Assembly (NCBI RefSeq): GCF_003316845.1
Contig: NZ_QMIK01000001.1
Span: 372,001-436,000, forward strand
Direction: 5' to 3'
DNA: 64,000 nucleotides
Origin: Cognataquiflexum aquatile
GTDB taxonomy: Bacteria > Bacteroidota > Bacteroidia > Cytophagales > Cyclobacteriaceae
Numbering within the stretch: position 1 is the first letter of the stretch; every line of letters begins with the position of its first letter. A model generated the notes under the pieces. The model saw only the letters and a list, made by a program, of their open reading frames with translations, was not told the DNA's origin and made no database searches. Of the stretch, positions 1 through 8,210 are shown piece after piece. A program made the position numbers and the translations under genes.

Positions 1-1
1 G

Positions 2-61
2 AATCCAGCTTCTGATGATTTGACCAAGTACTTTGGGACTGCCGCTGCGGTCATTCAATAA
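2..61 (+). CDS. Possible 3' end of a gene entering from the left
   Basis: A stop-free reading frame enters from the left edge and ends at a TAA; it would encode a 19-residue tail ending in KYFGTAAAVIQ. It converges with the glycosyltransferase gene that ends 30 bp further on. Nineteen codons are too few to identify a family or to exclude chance, so this is only a possible C-terminus. Confidence 0.3.
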   Translation, partial: NPASDDLTKYFGTAAAVIQ

Positions 62-90
62 ATGAAAAGCGAATATTCTAGATTGTGCTT

Positions 91-1311
91 TCATAAGTCA
101 GCGTAGACTTTTTGAAGTTGTTCCCCTCTCCTATCCCAATGGAAGAAATTCTCAAACTGCTTTCTTGCAGCCTTTCCCATTTTTTTCCTTTTTTCGGGGG
201 ATGCATGCAACTCTTGGATAGCAGCCGCCAAGCCATTTACTGTTTGGCCATAATCTCCCATCGGGATCGCAAAACCGTTTTCCTTGGTGATAAATTGTCC
301 CGGACCTTCATTGTCCAGACAGATTACCGGCAACCCAAAAGACAAAGCCTCTGCAACCACCATTCCCGCCCCTTCGTGGGAAGGGAAGAGAAATGCGGAT
401 GCTTCTTTGAATTTTGCCATCAGTTCCCCCCTTTCAATCCAGGAGATAAATGTTACCCGATCCGCCAATTTCAGATCAATTACCAAGGATTTTAAAAACC
501 CTTCTTCCGGTCCGCTACCGATCAAAAGGAGCTCGCAGTTCTCTTTGTCTTTTGTGTCCAAACCGTTCAGAAACTCAAAATAGGCACGGATTGTCAAATC
601 AAATCCCTTGAGCGGTACAAAGCGTCCCGCTGAAATAAGGGTAAATTTATAACCGATCGTGTCGAATTCATTCCATCCAAAATCCTGGGTAGCTACTGAA
701 GGTGCAATGGAATAATTGGATTGAATGCCTAAAATATTTGGTACACTGTTGTTCATGCAGAGGATATGGTCCGCATTTTTGACAGTCTTGTGCAGGGCCG
801 GAGAGATTTTCCAGAAAAATTGCTTGACCATCCAAGTCAGGCGGTCAATGATGCGGTATTTATTTGCAAAGGGTTGGAGGTATTGGGAAGGAATCAGAGG
901 ATGATGTCCCACAGGTCCCCAAACAAACGGCTTATCCAACTTCCAAAGAAACGAGGGAGTCCAGTCGTTGTGAAAATTGAGGTTATGGACGATATCAAAT
1001 TTCAGGTTTTGCTTCTTGATAAAAGACATGATTCCACGCTGCCACATGAGGTAATACAGCATGGCACCCTGTCCACCCTTCTTCCAAAACCGCATCCAAT
1101 AAGGCAAATCGAAGTATAGGAATTGGATATTGTAATACAGTTTGTCCGGATTTTCAGCAATGTATTTTTCTATATGGGGACGGTTATTTTCTCTTGTGAT
1201 GGCGATAACTTTGTTGAAGCGCGCAATCTGCATCACAAAATTCCAGCCCATCCCGTCTTCAGAACCTTTAAATGGGTTGATGGCATAAGCAGTAGCTAAA
1301 ATTGTTTTCAT
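91..1311 (-). CDS. GT4-type glycosyltransferase
   Basis: A 406-residue cytoplasmic glycosyltransferase, expected to transfer a sugar from a nucleotide donor onto a lipid-linked oligosaccharide. The fold looks like GT-B: an N-terminal acceptor half (TAYAINPFKGSEDGMGWNF near residue 6) and a C-terminal Glycos_transf_1 half with LIGSGPEEGF and the EX7E motif (Glu313 to Glu321 in SHEGAGMVVAEAL). The ATG at 1311 was chosen because the protein homology begins there and it overlaps the stop of the upstream acyltransferase as ATGA, a sign of translational coupling; the longer frame would run through that gene. It is the last recognisable gene of the exopolysaccharide cluster. The sugar and linkage cannot be read from sequence. 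Confidence 0.9.
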   Translation of the reverse strand: MKTILATAYAINPFKGSEDGMGWNFVMQIARFNKVIAITRENNRPHIEKYIAENPDKLYYNIQFLYFDLPYWMRFWKKGGQGAMLYYLMWQRGIMSFIKKQNLKFDIVHNLNFHNDWTPSFLWKLDKPFVWGPVGHHPLIPSQYLQPFANKYRIIDRLTWMVKQFFWKISPALHKTVKNADHILCMNNSVPNILGIQSNYSIAPSVATQDFGWNEFDTIGYKFTLISAGRFVPLKGFDLTIRAYFEFLNGLDTKDKENCELLLIGSGPEEGFLKSLVIDLKLADRVTFISWIERGELMAKFKEASAFLFPSHEGAGMVVAEALSFGLPVICLDNEGPGQFITKENGFAIPMGDYGQTVNGLAAAIQELHASPEKRKKMGKAARKQFENFFHWDRRGEQLQKVYADL

Positions 1312-1997
1312 ATTCTGGTTTTTAAAAGTTTTGCGGGGACACCTCCGATAATTGAATTTTCGGGAAAGGATTTGTTTACCACCGCTCCGGCTGCAATGAT
1401 GCTTCCATCGCCGATTTGCACTCCATCCAAGATGGTCACCTTGCTGCCGATCCAACAGTTTTTGCCGATTTTGATGCCTTTCCTTGATACACCCTGATGG
1501 CGGATGCCTATTGACAGATCGGATGCGATGTGATTTTCAGGATGGCAACTGAAGTACTGCCCGATGATGGAATCATCTCCTATCTCCAATCCTCCTGCAC
1601 CGCCCAGGTAGGCATATTCACCCATGCCCACGTTGTTACCTATTTTGATGAATTCACCCAAATGGTTGAAGGAAGTAGAAACCACCACCCTACTGAATGC
1701 CCCGATGCTCACATTGTCACCCATCCATACGCCATGCTTTCCCAATGCACTGATATGAACATCATTGCTCACTTTCAGAAACCGTCCAAATGTGATTTTA
1801 GGAGAGTTGAAAAAGCTTACCCGCTTTCCAAACATCGCCATTTTGGGATTTTTGAAGAGAAACAGCAACTTCAAACCTCTCAACAATCCCCAACATTGTG
1901 TCCAGATAAAGGAACAAAGCGCGGCATTACCCAATGCCGGGTCAAAGGAGAAATCAGGATTGCGCCTACGGATGACTTTTTGTATCAGGTTCTTCAT
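1308..1997 (-). CDS. Left-handed beta-helix acyltransferase (WcaF/maltose acetyltransferase-like)
   Basis: A 229-residue hexapeptide-repeat acyltransferase, probably O-acetylating a sugar of the exopolysaccharide using acetyl-CoA. Repeats with the I/V-G-x-x pattern run through the C-terminal two thirds (VWMGDNVSIGAFS, IKIGNNVGMGEYAYLG, LEIGDDSIIG, IKIGKNCWIGSKVTILDGV, VQIGDGSIIAAGAVV), closing with IIGGVPAKLLKTR, typical of the WcaF/NodL group. The candidate catalytic His is in SCHPENHIA. The start at 1997 lies one base after the stop of the kinase-fusion gene upstream; the frame extends further upstream but only inside that gene. Part of the unit that starts at the palindrome-regulated promoter near 4360. 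Confidence 0.85.
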   Translation of the reverse strand: MKNLIQKVIRRRNPDFSFDPALGNAALCSFIWTQCWGLLRGLKLLFLFKNPKMAMFGKRVSFFNSPKITFGRFLKVSNDVHISALGKHGVWMGDNVSIGAFSRVVVSTSFNHLGEFIKIGNNVGMGEYAYLGGAGGLEIGDDSIIGQYFSCHPENHIASDLSIGIRHQGVSRKGIKIGKNCWIGSKVTILDGVQIGDGSIIAAGAVVNKSFPENSIIGGVPAKLLKTRI

Positions 1998-1998
1998 A

Positions 1999-4329
1999 TC
2001 AAACAAGTTGTGTTTGGGCTTTGGAAGTGATGATTGCCATGGTTTCTTGGAGGTGCAGGTTTTCGATTGGGAAGTATTTCCCTTTCGCCTTCTTATCCAA
2101 ATCACTGAAAAGACTCAGGTAATCTTTGGTCAAAGTGGCAATCGCCTCCGCGTCTAATTCTTTTTTCCGTTTGAGGATGGTTTCGGTATCTGCGTACAAA
2201 AAGAAGTTGAGGTCGGGTTGCAGCAATAGTCTGTACCCTGCCTTTGTCAGCCATTTGGGCAGGCGGATATTGCTGCGCAAACTGTCGTTGATAAAATCGA
2301 AATAGTAGCGGTCATACAGCACCACATCGCCGCGCATCACATGCTTGACATAGACATAAAACTGCCCAAACAAATAGTCTACATAGTAATATCCGAAGCG
2401 AAGCAAAGAACTGACCCAATTGTTGTTTTGACCCTGACGGGGAAGGGTATTGGCAGCTTTTTGTTCAGCTTTTTCTTTTCCTTGGGTTATGGCGCTAAGG
2501 ATGGGCAAAATCGAAGGACGGTGTCTGATCACCACCACTTTTTTGCGCAGCTTTTTCTCCAGTTCTTTTTTGGTATGCTCAATGACGGTGGACTTTCCGG
2601 CCCCGTCTACCCCACTGAAAGTGATGATGATACCCTTTTGATGGAAAATATTCCTCAGCACATCCAAGGCATAATTCATTTTGTTGATCATTCCTGACAA
2701 GCCTCTGTTTTCAGGCATTGATTCAACTTGGGCACTAAGCATCGCATGATCAATGTTTGAACTTTCTTCCTTCTCAAAAAAATTCAGATATCGATCAGGA
2801 ATTGGACTGAAATTAAGGCCATAGAAGTATTGAAGGAAAGTTTGCGTATCGCTTGGGTTCAGTATTTTGACCCCAAAGTCATTTCTTTCCGACCTGTTGA
2901 TCACTTCTGAAACCTTCATAAAGGCCAAGGATTTTCTTTTGAGTTGCCAGATGAGGTCCAAGGCAAGCACGCTTCCATCCTGCAAAACCACAACCATATT
3001 CAGCATGTGTGATTGCGGCTGAATGTTGACACGCTTTACCAGAATGTGCTGCTTGATATATTGAAGCAGATTTTGGGCAGTGGGTTTTTCTGTCAGCAGG
3101 TCAATGTCTGCGTATTCGGACAAACTTGTGGGATGGATATTGGGAAATTTGACGGCCGCATATTGTTGGTTTTGCACAAAGTCAAAGACATTCCCGATCA
3201 GCAGGGAACGAGGGCTTTCTGTGGAAGATAGTACATCGCTGATGGCTTCATTCCAGGTATTGAGCAACCAATTGACTTGGGTATGCCATTTTTCCTGTTG
3301 GCTATAGATGCGTAAGTAATAAGAAGTATTGACCAATAAATACGCTTTGAAGCAGGTACCAAAATCCAGATTGGACCTTATCTCCTCTTTGGAAAGTAAC
3401 TCAAATGCGGGAATCAGTTTTGGTTTGATGTCTCTGTAAGGGAGGTGGTCCACCAAGATTCCCTGCTGCATCACGAAGTGGAAGGCATCAAAACCAAAAG
3501 GCATGCTTTCATGAGCGAGTTCAAAATCATACAGGCTGATTTTTTCTCCTTCTACGAAGCAGTTCCAAGGCGTAAAATCACCGTGGGCAAAATGGGTGGG
3601 GATTGATTGCTTGCTGAGTGAAATGGCCAAAGTTCCCAGATTTTCTACCAATTGCTTTGGCAATGAGTCGAAGGAGACTTCTTTCTCGATTGCAAGATTT
3701 CGGAGACAGTTTAGGTAGATCTCTGTTTCGCCAAAAAGAATGACTTCTCTCGGTTGGTTTTTTGTGAGCTCCTTAAGCGCTTTGACATGAAGTAGAGTAA
3801 ATGAATTAATCCGCTTTCCCTTGCTTCCCAAATCGGAAAGTGCGAGGATGCCGTTTCCGATGCTTTTGCTAGAAGGGATTTCGAGATATTGTCCTCCGTT
3901 CACCAGATGAAGCATGGCTTTTTCCTGTTCGATCAGCCTGGTGGAATTTTCATTCAGGGCAATTTTTACAAATTTCTGTTTTGCAAAAAGAACCAATTTT
4001 CTGTTTGGACCCGCAGTACCGGTAAACAATGCGAAATTGCTCTTTAGATAAGGATTCAGAATATGTGTCTCCTCGAGAAGTACTGAAAGGCTGTTTTTCT
4101 TAAAGAATAGATGCTGCAATTTCAAGAAGAAGACGGCTTTGATCAAAACACTGAAGACATTTGATCTGAAGTTGGAAACCGCATAAAACCTCAAAAAATC
4201 CGGGTTTGGGTTTTCGGCATTCCATATCCATCTTGGACTTCCGTCAGGATTGTGCAAAACATAAAGTTTTCTACTTCCTGCAGTTCCTGAAGTTTTGGTA
4301 AATCCTAAAGCTTGTAAAAATTGTTCCAT
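1999..4329 (-). CDS. APH-like / thymidylate-kinase-like fusion protein of the EPS cluster
   Basis: A 776-residue cytoplasmic protein. Residues about 1-350 contain an aminoglycoside-phosphotransferase-like kinase core with the catalytic-loop motif HGDFTPWN near residue 250 and the metal-binding region LYDFELA. The C-terminal 200 residues are thymidylate-kinase-like with a clear Walker A, SGVDGAGKST, near residue 575 and DRYYFDFINDSLR matching the TMPK DR(Y/W) region. The middle part (VKFPNIHPTSLSEYADIDLL) looks like a nucleotidyltransferase-type segment and is unassigned. TMPK-like P-loop kinases occur in Bacteroidota polysaccharide loci, but their substrate is unknown to me; a real dTMP kinase role is unlikely here because of the fusion and context. 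First gene of the second EPS transcription unit. Confidence 0.8.
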   Translation of the reverse strand: MEQFLQALGFTKTSGTAGSRKLYVLHNPDGSPRWIWNAENPNPDFLRFYAVSNFRSNVFSVLIKAVFFLKLQHLFFKKNSLSVLLEETHILNPYLKSNFALFTGTAGPNRKLVLFAKQKFVKIALNENSTRLIEQEKAMLHLVNGGQYLEIPSSKSIGNGILALSDLGSKGKRINSFTLLHVKALKELTKNQPREVILFGETEIYLNCLRNLAIEKEVSFDSLPKQLVENLGTLAISLSKQSIPTHFAHGDFTPWNCFVEGEKISLYDFELAHESMPFGFDAFHFVMQQGILVDHLPYRDIKPKLIPAFELLSKEEIRSNLDFGTCFKAYLLVNTSYYLRIYSQQEKWHTQVNWLLNTWNEAISDVLSSTESPRSLLIGNVFDFVQNQQYAAVKFPNIHPTSLSEYADIDLLTEKPTAQNLLQYIKQHILVKRVNIQPQSHMLNMVVVLQDGSVLALDLIWQLKRKSLAFMKVSEVINRSERNDFGVKILNPSDTQTFLQYFYGLNFSPIPDRYLNFFEKEESSNIDHAMLSAQVESMPENRGLSGMINKMNYALDVLRNIFHQKGIIITFSGVDGAGKSTVIEHTKKELEKKLRKKVVVIRHRPSILPILSAITQGKEKAEQKAANTLPRQGQNNNWVSSLLRFGYYYVDYLFGQFYVYVKHVMRGDVVLYDRYYFDFINDSLRSNIRLPKWLTKAGYRLLLQPDLNFFLYADTETILKRKKELDAEAIATLTKDYLSLFSDLDKKAKGKYFPIENLHLQETMAIITSKAQTQLV

Positions 4330-4355
4330 TTTTTAATCTTGTTTTATGACTTATG

Positions 4356-4370
4356 CCAAATGCAGTGCCT
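4356..4370 (-). promoter_or_regulatory. -24/-12-like promoter of the kinase-fusion unit
   Basis: On the minus strand the sequence reads AGGCACT-GCAT-TTGG, against the sigma-54 consensus TGGCACG-N4-TTGC, with the G-G and the -12 G at the canonical spacing; the -12 C is replaced by G. It ends 27 bp upstream of the ATG at 4329 and lies about 70 bp downstream of the palindrome. GCATTTG could instead be read as a Bacteroidota -7 box (TAnnTTTG), so the assignment rests mainly on the shared layout with two other genes. Confidence 0.45.
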
Positions 4371-4423
4371 GAAACATAAATCATTGAAAAACAGGATTTT
4401 AAGGCTATTTTTGGGAAAATAAA

Positions 4424-4442
4424 TTTTCCATATTTTGGAAAA
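4424..4442. promoter_or_regulatory. Palindromic operator/enhancer copy A
   Basis: A perfect inverted repeat TTTTCCA-TATTT-TGGAAAA. Its 17-bp core is identical, in reverse orientation, to the copy at 11709 and differs by one spacer base from the copy at 16496. A further half site (TTGGAAA) lies 18 bp away on the side distal to the gene. The 6-N5-6 layout is that of NtrC-family enhancer sites; the obvious candidate binder is the NtrC-type regulator encoded at 20416-21774. Confidence 0.7.
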
Positions 4443-4548
4443 ATGTATATTATTGGAAACCATGGCGGTAAAAAATAATGGGTTCAATTGCTAATCTGAG
4501 TTTGCTTTGGAACCAAGAATCCATCAATAACTTATCCGTGACGGCGGA

Positions 4549-4599
4549 TCCAATATCCATCTGTATCCAATATCAATCAAAATCCAATATCAATTAATA
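4549..4599. repeat. Three tandem 17-bp repeats beginning TCCAATATC
   Basis: TCCAATATC recurs at exactly 17-bp spacing three times, followed by related eight-base tails (CATCTGTA, AATCAAAA, AATTAATA). It sits just downstream of the Wzy-like gene. Function unknown; probably slippage-generated, though a protein-binding array cannot be excluded. Confidence 0.6.
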
Positions 4600-4619
4600 T
4601 CTATTTAAAAATACAATTA

Positions 4620-5909
4620 TCAATTTATCCTTCCCATTTTGACCAAATGAAGGCGATGTCTTGGTGTAAGGATAGTTCCGCCTTGGAAGGAGATGTAGAG
4701 AATGACCAATTGGTAGAATAGAATCCCATAATTGGATTCTCCGAAAACCCCAAATTCAGTAAAGGAATTGATGATGATGGGTATCAGCAGGCAAAATAAC
4801 ATCAGCTTCTTTTCTGCATCTTCCCGTAAAATCCCTCGGGCAGTAAAAATCATTTGAAAAACCACCAAAGTCATTCCTATCAAACCGAGGTTCATCAATA
4901 CCTGCATAAAGGTATTGTGGGTCATTTTGCCAGGGTAGGTATGGGCACTTTGAAAATACTCCTTGTAATCGATCCGCATAAATCCGAACCCAAGCAAAGG
5001 TTCTCTTGGCAAACCTTCATTGATCAAAGCCTGCCAAAAAGGAAGCCTTCCTGTCAAGGTGAGGACTTCCTCCATCCTTTCGGGATCTCCGTCTTTGAGG
5101 ACTACTTTATAGATAGCAATCGGGGCCACCATCATCATGACCACCATTGCGGCAATGGCGAACTTTTTCTGTTCGGATTGAAGCAGATGAAACCCAATGA
5201 TCAACAAAGCCCCAATCAAGGATGAACGAGAACCTGTGGCAAACAATCCATAAAACAAGATGAGCAGCTTGACAATGGTCCACCACTTGTTGTGGTTTCT
5301 TCGGATGTCAAACATCAGCCCTGCAACCCCTACTCCTGCCAACATGCCCAATTCGTTTGGATTCATCATGTACCCGCCCAAACGGGCCTCCTCGCCTCCA
5401 TGGGTAAGGCGGTAAAAAACATCCGGATTGACCCACATCCCGATGACAAACACCAGGATAAGCAAAAAGGCACTGTTGCCCAAGAGGTTATAAAGTCTGA
5501 TGGGATGCTTGGGGAAATATTGATCCAACAAGTAAAGGCTTTTGACAAAGAAAAAGCAGAAAACCAGGGTTTGGGAAGTCATAAACCACTGTAAGGCACT
5601 GTAGCCGACATTGGTGCTCCACATGAATGAAGCAAAACCCAAAAGCAAATACAGTCCATAAAAACTGATGGAGAGCACGTTATTGGTTTTTAGATTGTCA
5701 GCAGCACCATACTGAATGATGCTTTGGTACACATACCAAGAGGCTGCCAACATTCCCATTCTCCCAATGACTTTGATAATGCGGGTGATGACTACATTTT
5801 CACTCCAGGTAAAAAAGCAGGCAATCATCAGGAGCAAGATCAGCAACAACTGCCAATTGATTTTCCTGAGAAAGGCACTATGGTCTTTGGGTATAAATTC
5901 CAGTTTCAT
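4620..5909 (-). CDS. O-antigen ligase/Wzy-like polymerase
   Basis: A 429-residue inner-membrane protein with about ten hydrophobic segments and a large soluble loop around residues 260-345, the layout of the Wzy_C (O-antigen ligase/polymerase) family. Supporting motifs are FATGSRSSLIGALLIIGFH in the membrane segment before the loop and MTHNTFMQVLMNLGLIGM after it; the loop contains LTGRLPFWQALI and PLLGFGF, recurring features of this family. In a Wza/Wzc/Wzx setting the likely role is polymerising lipid-linked repeat units in the periplasm rather than ligation to lipid A. Its start abuts the stop of the upstream glycosyltransferase with no gap, so the genes are co-transcribed. Confidence 0.85.
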   Translation of the reverse strand: MKLEFIPKDHSAFLRKINWQLLLILLLMIACFFTWSENVVITRIIKVIGRMGMLAASWYVYQSIIQYGAADNLKTNNVLSISFYGLYLLLGFASFMWSTNVGYSALQWFMTSQTLVFCFFFVKSLYLLDQYFPKHPIRLYNLLGNSAFLLILVFVIGMWVNPDVFYRLTHGGEEARLGGYMMNPNELGMLAGVGVAGLMFDIRRNHNKWWTIVKLLILFYGLFATGSRSSLIGALLIIGFHLLQSEQKKFAIAAMVVMMMVAPIAIYKVVLKDGDPERMEEVLTLTGRLPFWQALINEGLPREPLLGFGFMRIDYKEYFQSAHTYPGKMTHNTFMQVLMNLGLIGMTLVVFQMIFTARGILREDAEKKLMLFCLLIPIIINSFTEFGVFGESNYGILFYQLVILYISFQGGTILTPRHRLHLVKMGRIN

Positions 5910-7007
5910 TTATAGATACAATTCATCAAACTTCTCGACCAAAACAGGCCAAGCAAATACGTTTTCGAGCATTTCTTTGGCACCTTGGATGTAGGGTTCC
6001 ATTTGCCCGGATTGATAGGCATTATAGATCTCCTCCATACTTTTTTCCAAGGCATTTATACTTTCATTTTCAATGCCTATGCCAGCCTTAAAATCCGAGA
6101 CATAATCGGCCACATTGGTAGCCTGTGTGACGATGGTGGGTGTGCCCAATGCTGCTGCTTCCAAGACAGCTGTAGGCAGGCCTTCATTCCTTGAAGGATG
6201 GGCAAAAACGTGCATTTTACCAATCAATGCATCCTTTTCTGCTCCAAATTTCTTACCCCAAAGCACCACATTTTTGAGTTGTTTTTCGGTGATGAAATTC
6301 TCCAGGTAAGCCTGTCCTTCCCCTTCCCCGATGATCCATAATTTGGAACCGGGATATTTTTTCTGGAAAATAAAATAGGCCTCCATCAGCAAATCCAAGC
6401 CTTTGGTATGCGTGTCCAAGCGACCGACAAAGCCTATGGTGAAATCTTTATTTTTTAATGGTTTGATACTGTCCACCTTCAAATCAAATCCATAAGGCAA
6501 CAAAAATGAATGGGCATTTGGGAAAATATGATTCAGACCCTCAACCTCACTTTTGCCGATGGCATGCACTTTATGGACCCTTTGGAGCAGAGATTTTTCG
6601 AACAAATGGAAATAGTTTTTCTTCTGAAAGGAACTACGTTTCATGGCGACTTCATTGTAAGCGCCATGGGGTGTGAGTACATATTTGATGTGGTTTTTAG
6701 CCATAATACCAGACAGACTGCTAAAAAGCGGGATCCATCCGCCATGCAGGTGAAAAACGGCGTTTCGGTTGGAAAGAATTGCCTTTTTCAAAGCGGCATT
6801 TACTGCAAAAGGAAAACTCTCCGCCCGAAATAGAACAGTTTTGAAATTTCTTTCCGGATAATCATGGACTGGATTGGGCGTGACACCCCAAACCTGAACC
6901 TTTTTTCCTGCTTTGGATTGTTCTGTGGCAAGGTGAAAAACCACCTTATTTACCCCATTTAGGCGGTCAGGATTGGCTTTGCCTAAAACGATGTGAATGA
7001 TTTCCAT
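5910..7007 (-). CDS. GT4-type glycosyltransferase
   Basis: A 365-residue GT-B glycosyltransferase, predicted cytoplasmic and membrane-associated, adding one sugar to the exopolysaccharide repeat unit. Visible features: an N-terminal Rossmann half with NGVNKVVFHLATEQSKAGK, FHLHGGWIPLF near residue 90, GFVGRLDTHTKGLDLL at the start of the C-terminal half, and the EX7E motif in HPSRNEGLPTAVLEAAALGTPTIV. It overlaps the upstream flippase by 25 bp and abuts the polymerase downstream, so translation is probably coupled. The donor sugar cannot be deduced. Confidence 0.9.
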   Translation of the reverse strand: MEIIHIVLGKANPDRLNGVNKVVFHLATEQSKAGKKVQVWGVTPNPVHDYPERNFKTVLFRAESFPFAVNAALKKAILSNRNAVFHLHGGWIPLFSSLSGIMAKNHIKYVLTPHGAYNEVAMKRSSFQKKNYFHLFEKSLLQRVHKVHAIGKSEVEGLNHIFPNAHSFLLPYGFDLKVDSIKPLKNKDFTIGFVGRLDTHTKGLDLLMEAYFIFQKKYPGSKLWIIGEGEGQAYLENFITEKQLKNVVLWGKKFGAEKDALIGKMHVFAHPSRNEGLPTAVLEAAALGTPTIVTQATNVADYVSDFKAGIGIENESINALEKSMEEIYNAYQSGQMEPYIQGAKEMLENVFAWPVLVEKFDELYL

Positions 7008-8209
7008 AATTGAAGATTTCTGTTTAATAAAATGTAAACCCAGTACGCTATCAGGAGAAACTGAGAAGCTGCCAATCCTATCAGGACTCCGGTCAACCCA
7101 AAATTTGAAAGAAGCGAATGGGAAAAAACCAATGCGAATGTCAGGCTGAACAAATAGCCGTAAAAGAAATGCCTGTTGAGTCTCAATGCGCGGATCAATA
7201 ACCGGATGGGTTGGCTGATGAAAACCAATACATACAACAAAGTAATTGCTTGCAGGAGATAGGCATACGAAGCATATTCCTTCCCTCCTGCCAATACAAA
7301 TATTTGTTGCGAGAAGATGAGGGTGACCGCTAACACGGGCAAAAACAACATCCCTGCTTTGCGGCTTGCATCGGTCAAGAAGGCCAAGCCTTGATGGATG
7401 TCGGTATTTATGATGATGGCAGTCTGGGGAAGAATGTAATTCTCAAAAGCCTGCAGCAACACATTCAATACGCCCATCAGCGATTGGGCAAGTCTCAAGG
7501 CACCTAAAGCAGCCGCTCCAAGGTAAATCCCCGAGGCCACCACAAACAGATTGCTGGACCACCATTGGGTGATGGCCGTAAGAAACAACCATTTGCCTTC
7601 TTTGACATGTAAATGAAAAGATGTTAGGAGAACTGCCTTCTCAAAGTAAACTGGCTTGATCTGCCAAAAAAGAAGTAGAGAGGACAAAATGTAGGGTATT
7701 CCTACAAAGCCGAATAAGGAAGAAAGGTCTTTTTGATGATCCAAATAGAAGAAGAAAAGGCCTGCTGACAATCCCAAAGTGGAAATAGCATCCAGCAGAA
7801 GTGTTGATTTTGGACGGTTTAATGCCAATAAAACCCTCCTGCCAAAGTCATGCAAAAGAAAGCCTGCTGCAAATACCAAAGCTGAAAAAGGGAAATTGGC
7901 CTGAATGATAAAGGTCGTTACAAAAATCAAGGCCACAAATACCAAGACGGCCAAAACCTGAAGCCAAAAGGCAAAAGTCAAATATTGCTTCAGGTTTGTA
8001 ATTTGTCCTACCAAAACCTGCAAAGGCTGGATCACAAATGCCCCAATGCCACTTACAGCAAGGTAGATTCCCAATAAATACCCCGAGTATTGTCCGAAAG
8101 TTTCCATGTCCAACATCCTTGCGATGATAATGGTAGATAGAAAACTCGTGCCGCTAAAAAGCGCCTGATCGAGAAGGACAATGACCTTGGGACTGTTTGC
8201 AACTTTCAT
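6983..8209 (-). CDS. Wzx-like polysaccharide flippase
   Basis: A 408-residue integral membrane protein with about twelve hydrophobic segments and little soluble sequence, consistent with the MOP-superfamily flippases that move undecaprenyl-linked repeat units across the inner membrane. The N-terminus (LLDQALFSGTSFLSTIIIARMLDMETFGQYSGYL, split by position from about residue 11) is typical of polysaccharide-biosynthesis oligosaccharide transporters. It begins one base after the Wzc-like gene's stop and overlaps the next glycosyltransferase by 25 bp. Sequence-based naming to Wzx rather than another MOP transporter is by context. Confidence 0.8.
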   Translation of the reverse strand: MKVANSPKVIVLLDQALFSGTSFLSTIIIARMLDMETFGQYSGYLLGIYLAVSGIGAFVIQPLQVLVGQITNLKQYLTFAFWLQVLAVLVFVALIFVTTFIIQANFPFSALVFAAGFLLHDFGRRVLLALNRPKSTLLLDAISTLGLSAGLFFFYLDHQKDLSSLFGFVGIPYILSSLLLFWQIKPVYFEKAVLLTSFHLHVKEGKWLFLTAITQWWSSNLFVVASGIYLGAAALGALRLAQSLMGVLNVLLQAFENYILPQTAIIINTDIHQGLAFLTDASRKAGMLFLPVLAVTLIFSQQIFVLAGGKEYASYAYLLQAITLLYVLVFISQPIRLLIRALRLNRHFFYGYLFSLTFALVFSHSLLSNFGLTGVLIGLAASQFLLIAYWVYILLNRNLQLWKSFTSF

Positions 8210-8210
8210 A

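Larger units (their letters stand above)
4330..4619. other. Intergenic regulatory region between the two EPS transcription units
   Basis: This 290-bp gap breaks an otherwise tightly packed gene cluster. It contains, in minus-strand order, a three-unit 17-bp tandem repeat, a TTGGAAA half site, a 17-bp palindrome and a -24/-12-like promoter, each listed separately. No gene of credible length was seen in it. Confidence 0.7.

Noticed and set aside
1312-1455. 48-residue N-terminal extension of the first glycosyltransferase
   Set aside because: It lies inside the acyltransferase gene; the ATG overlapping that gene's stop is the credible start.
4549-4599. Possible minimal CRISPR array (three regularly spaced repeats)
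   Set aside because: Repeat is 9 bp and spacers 8 bp, far too short, and there are no cas genes.
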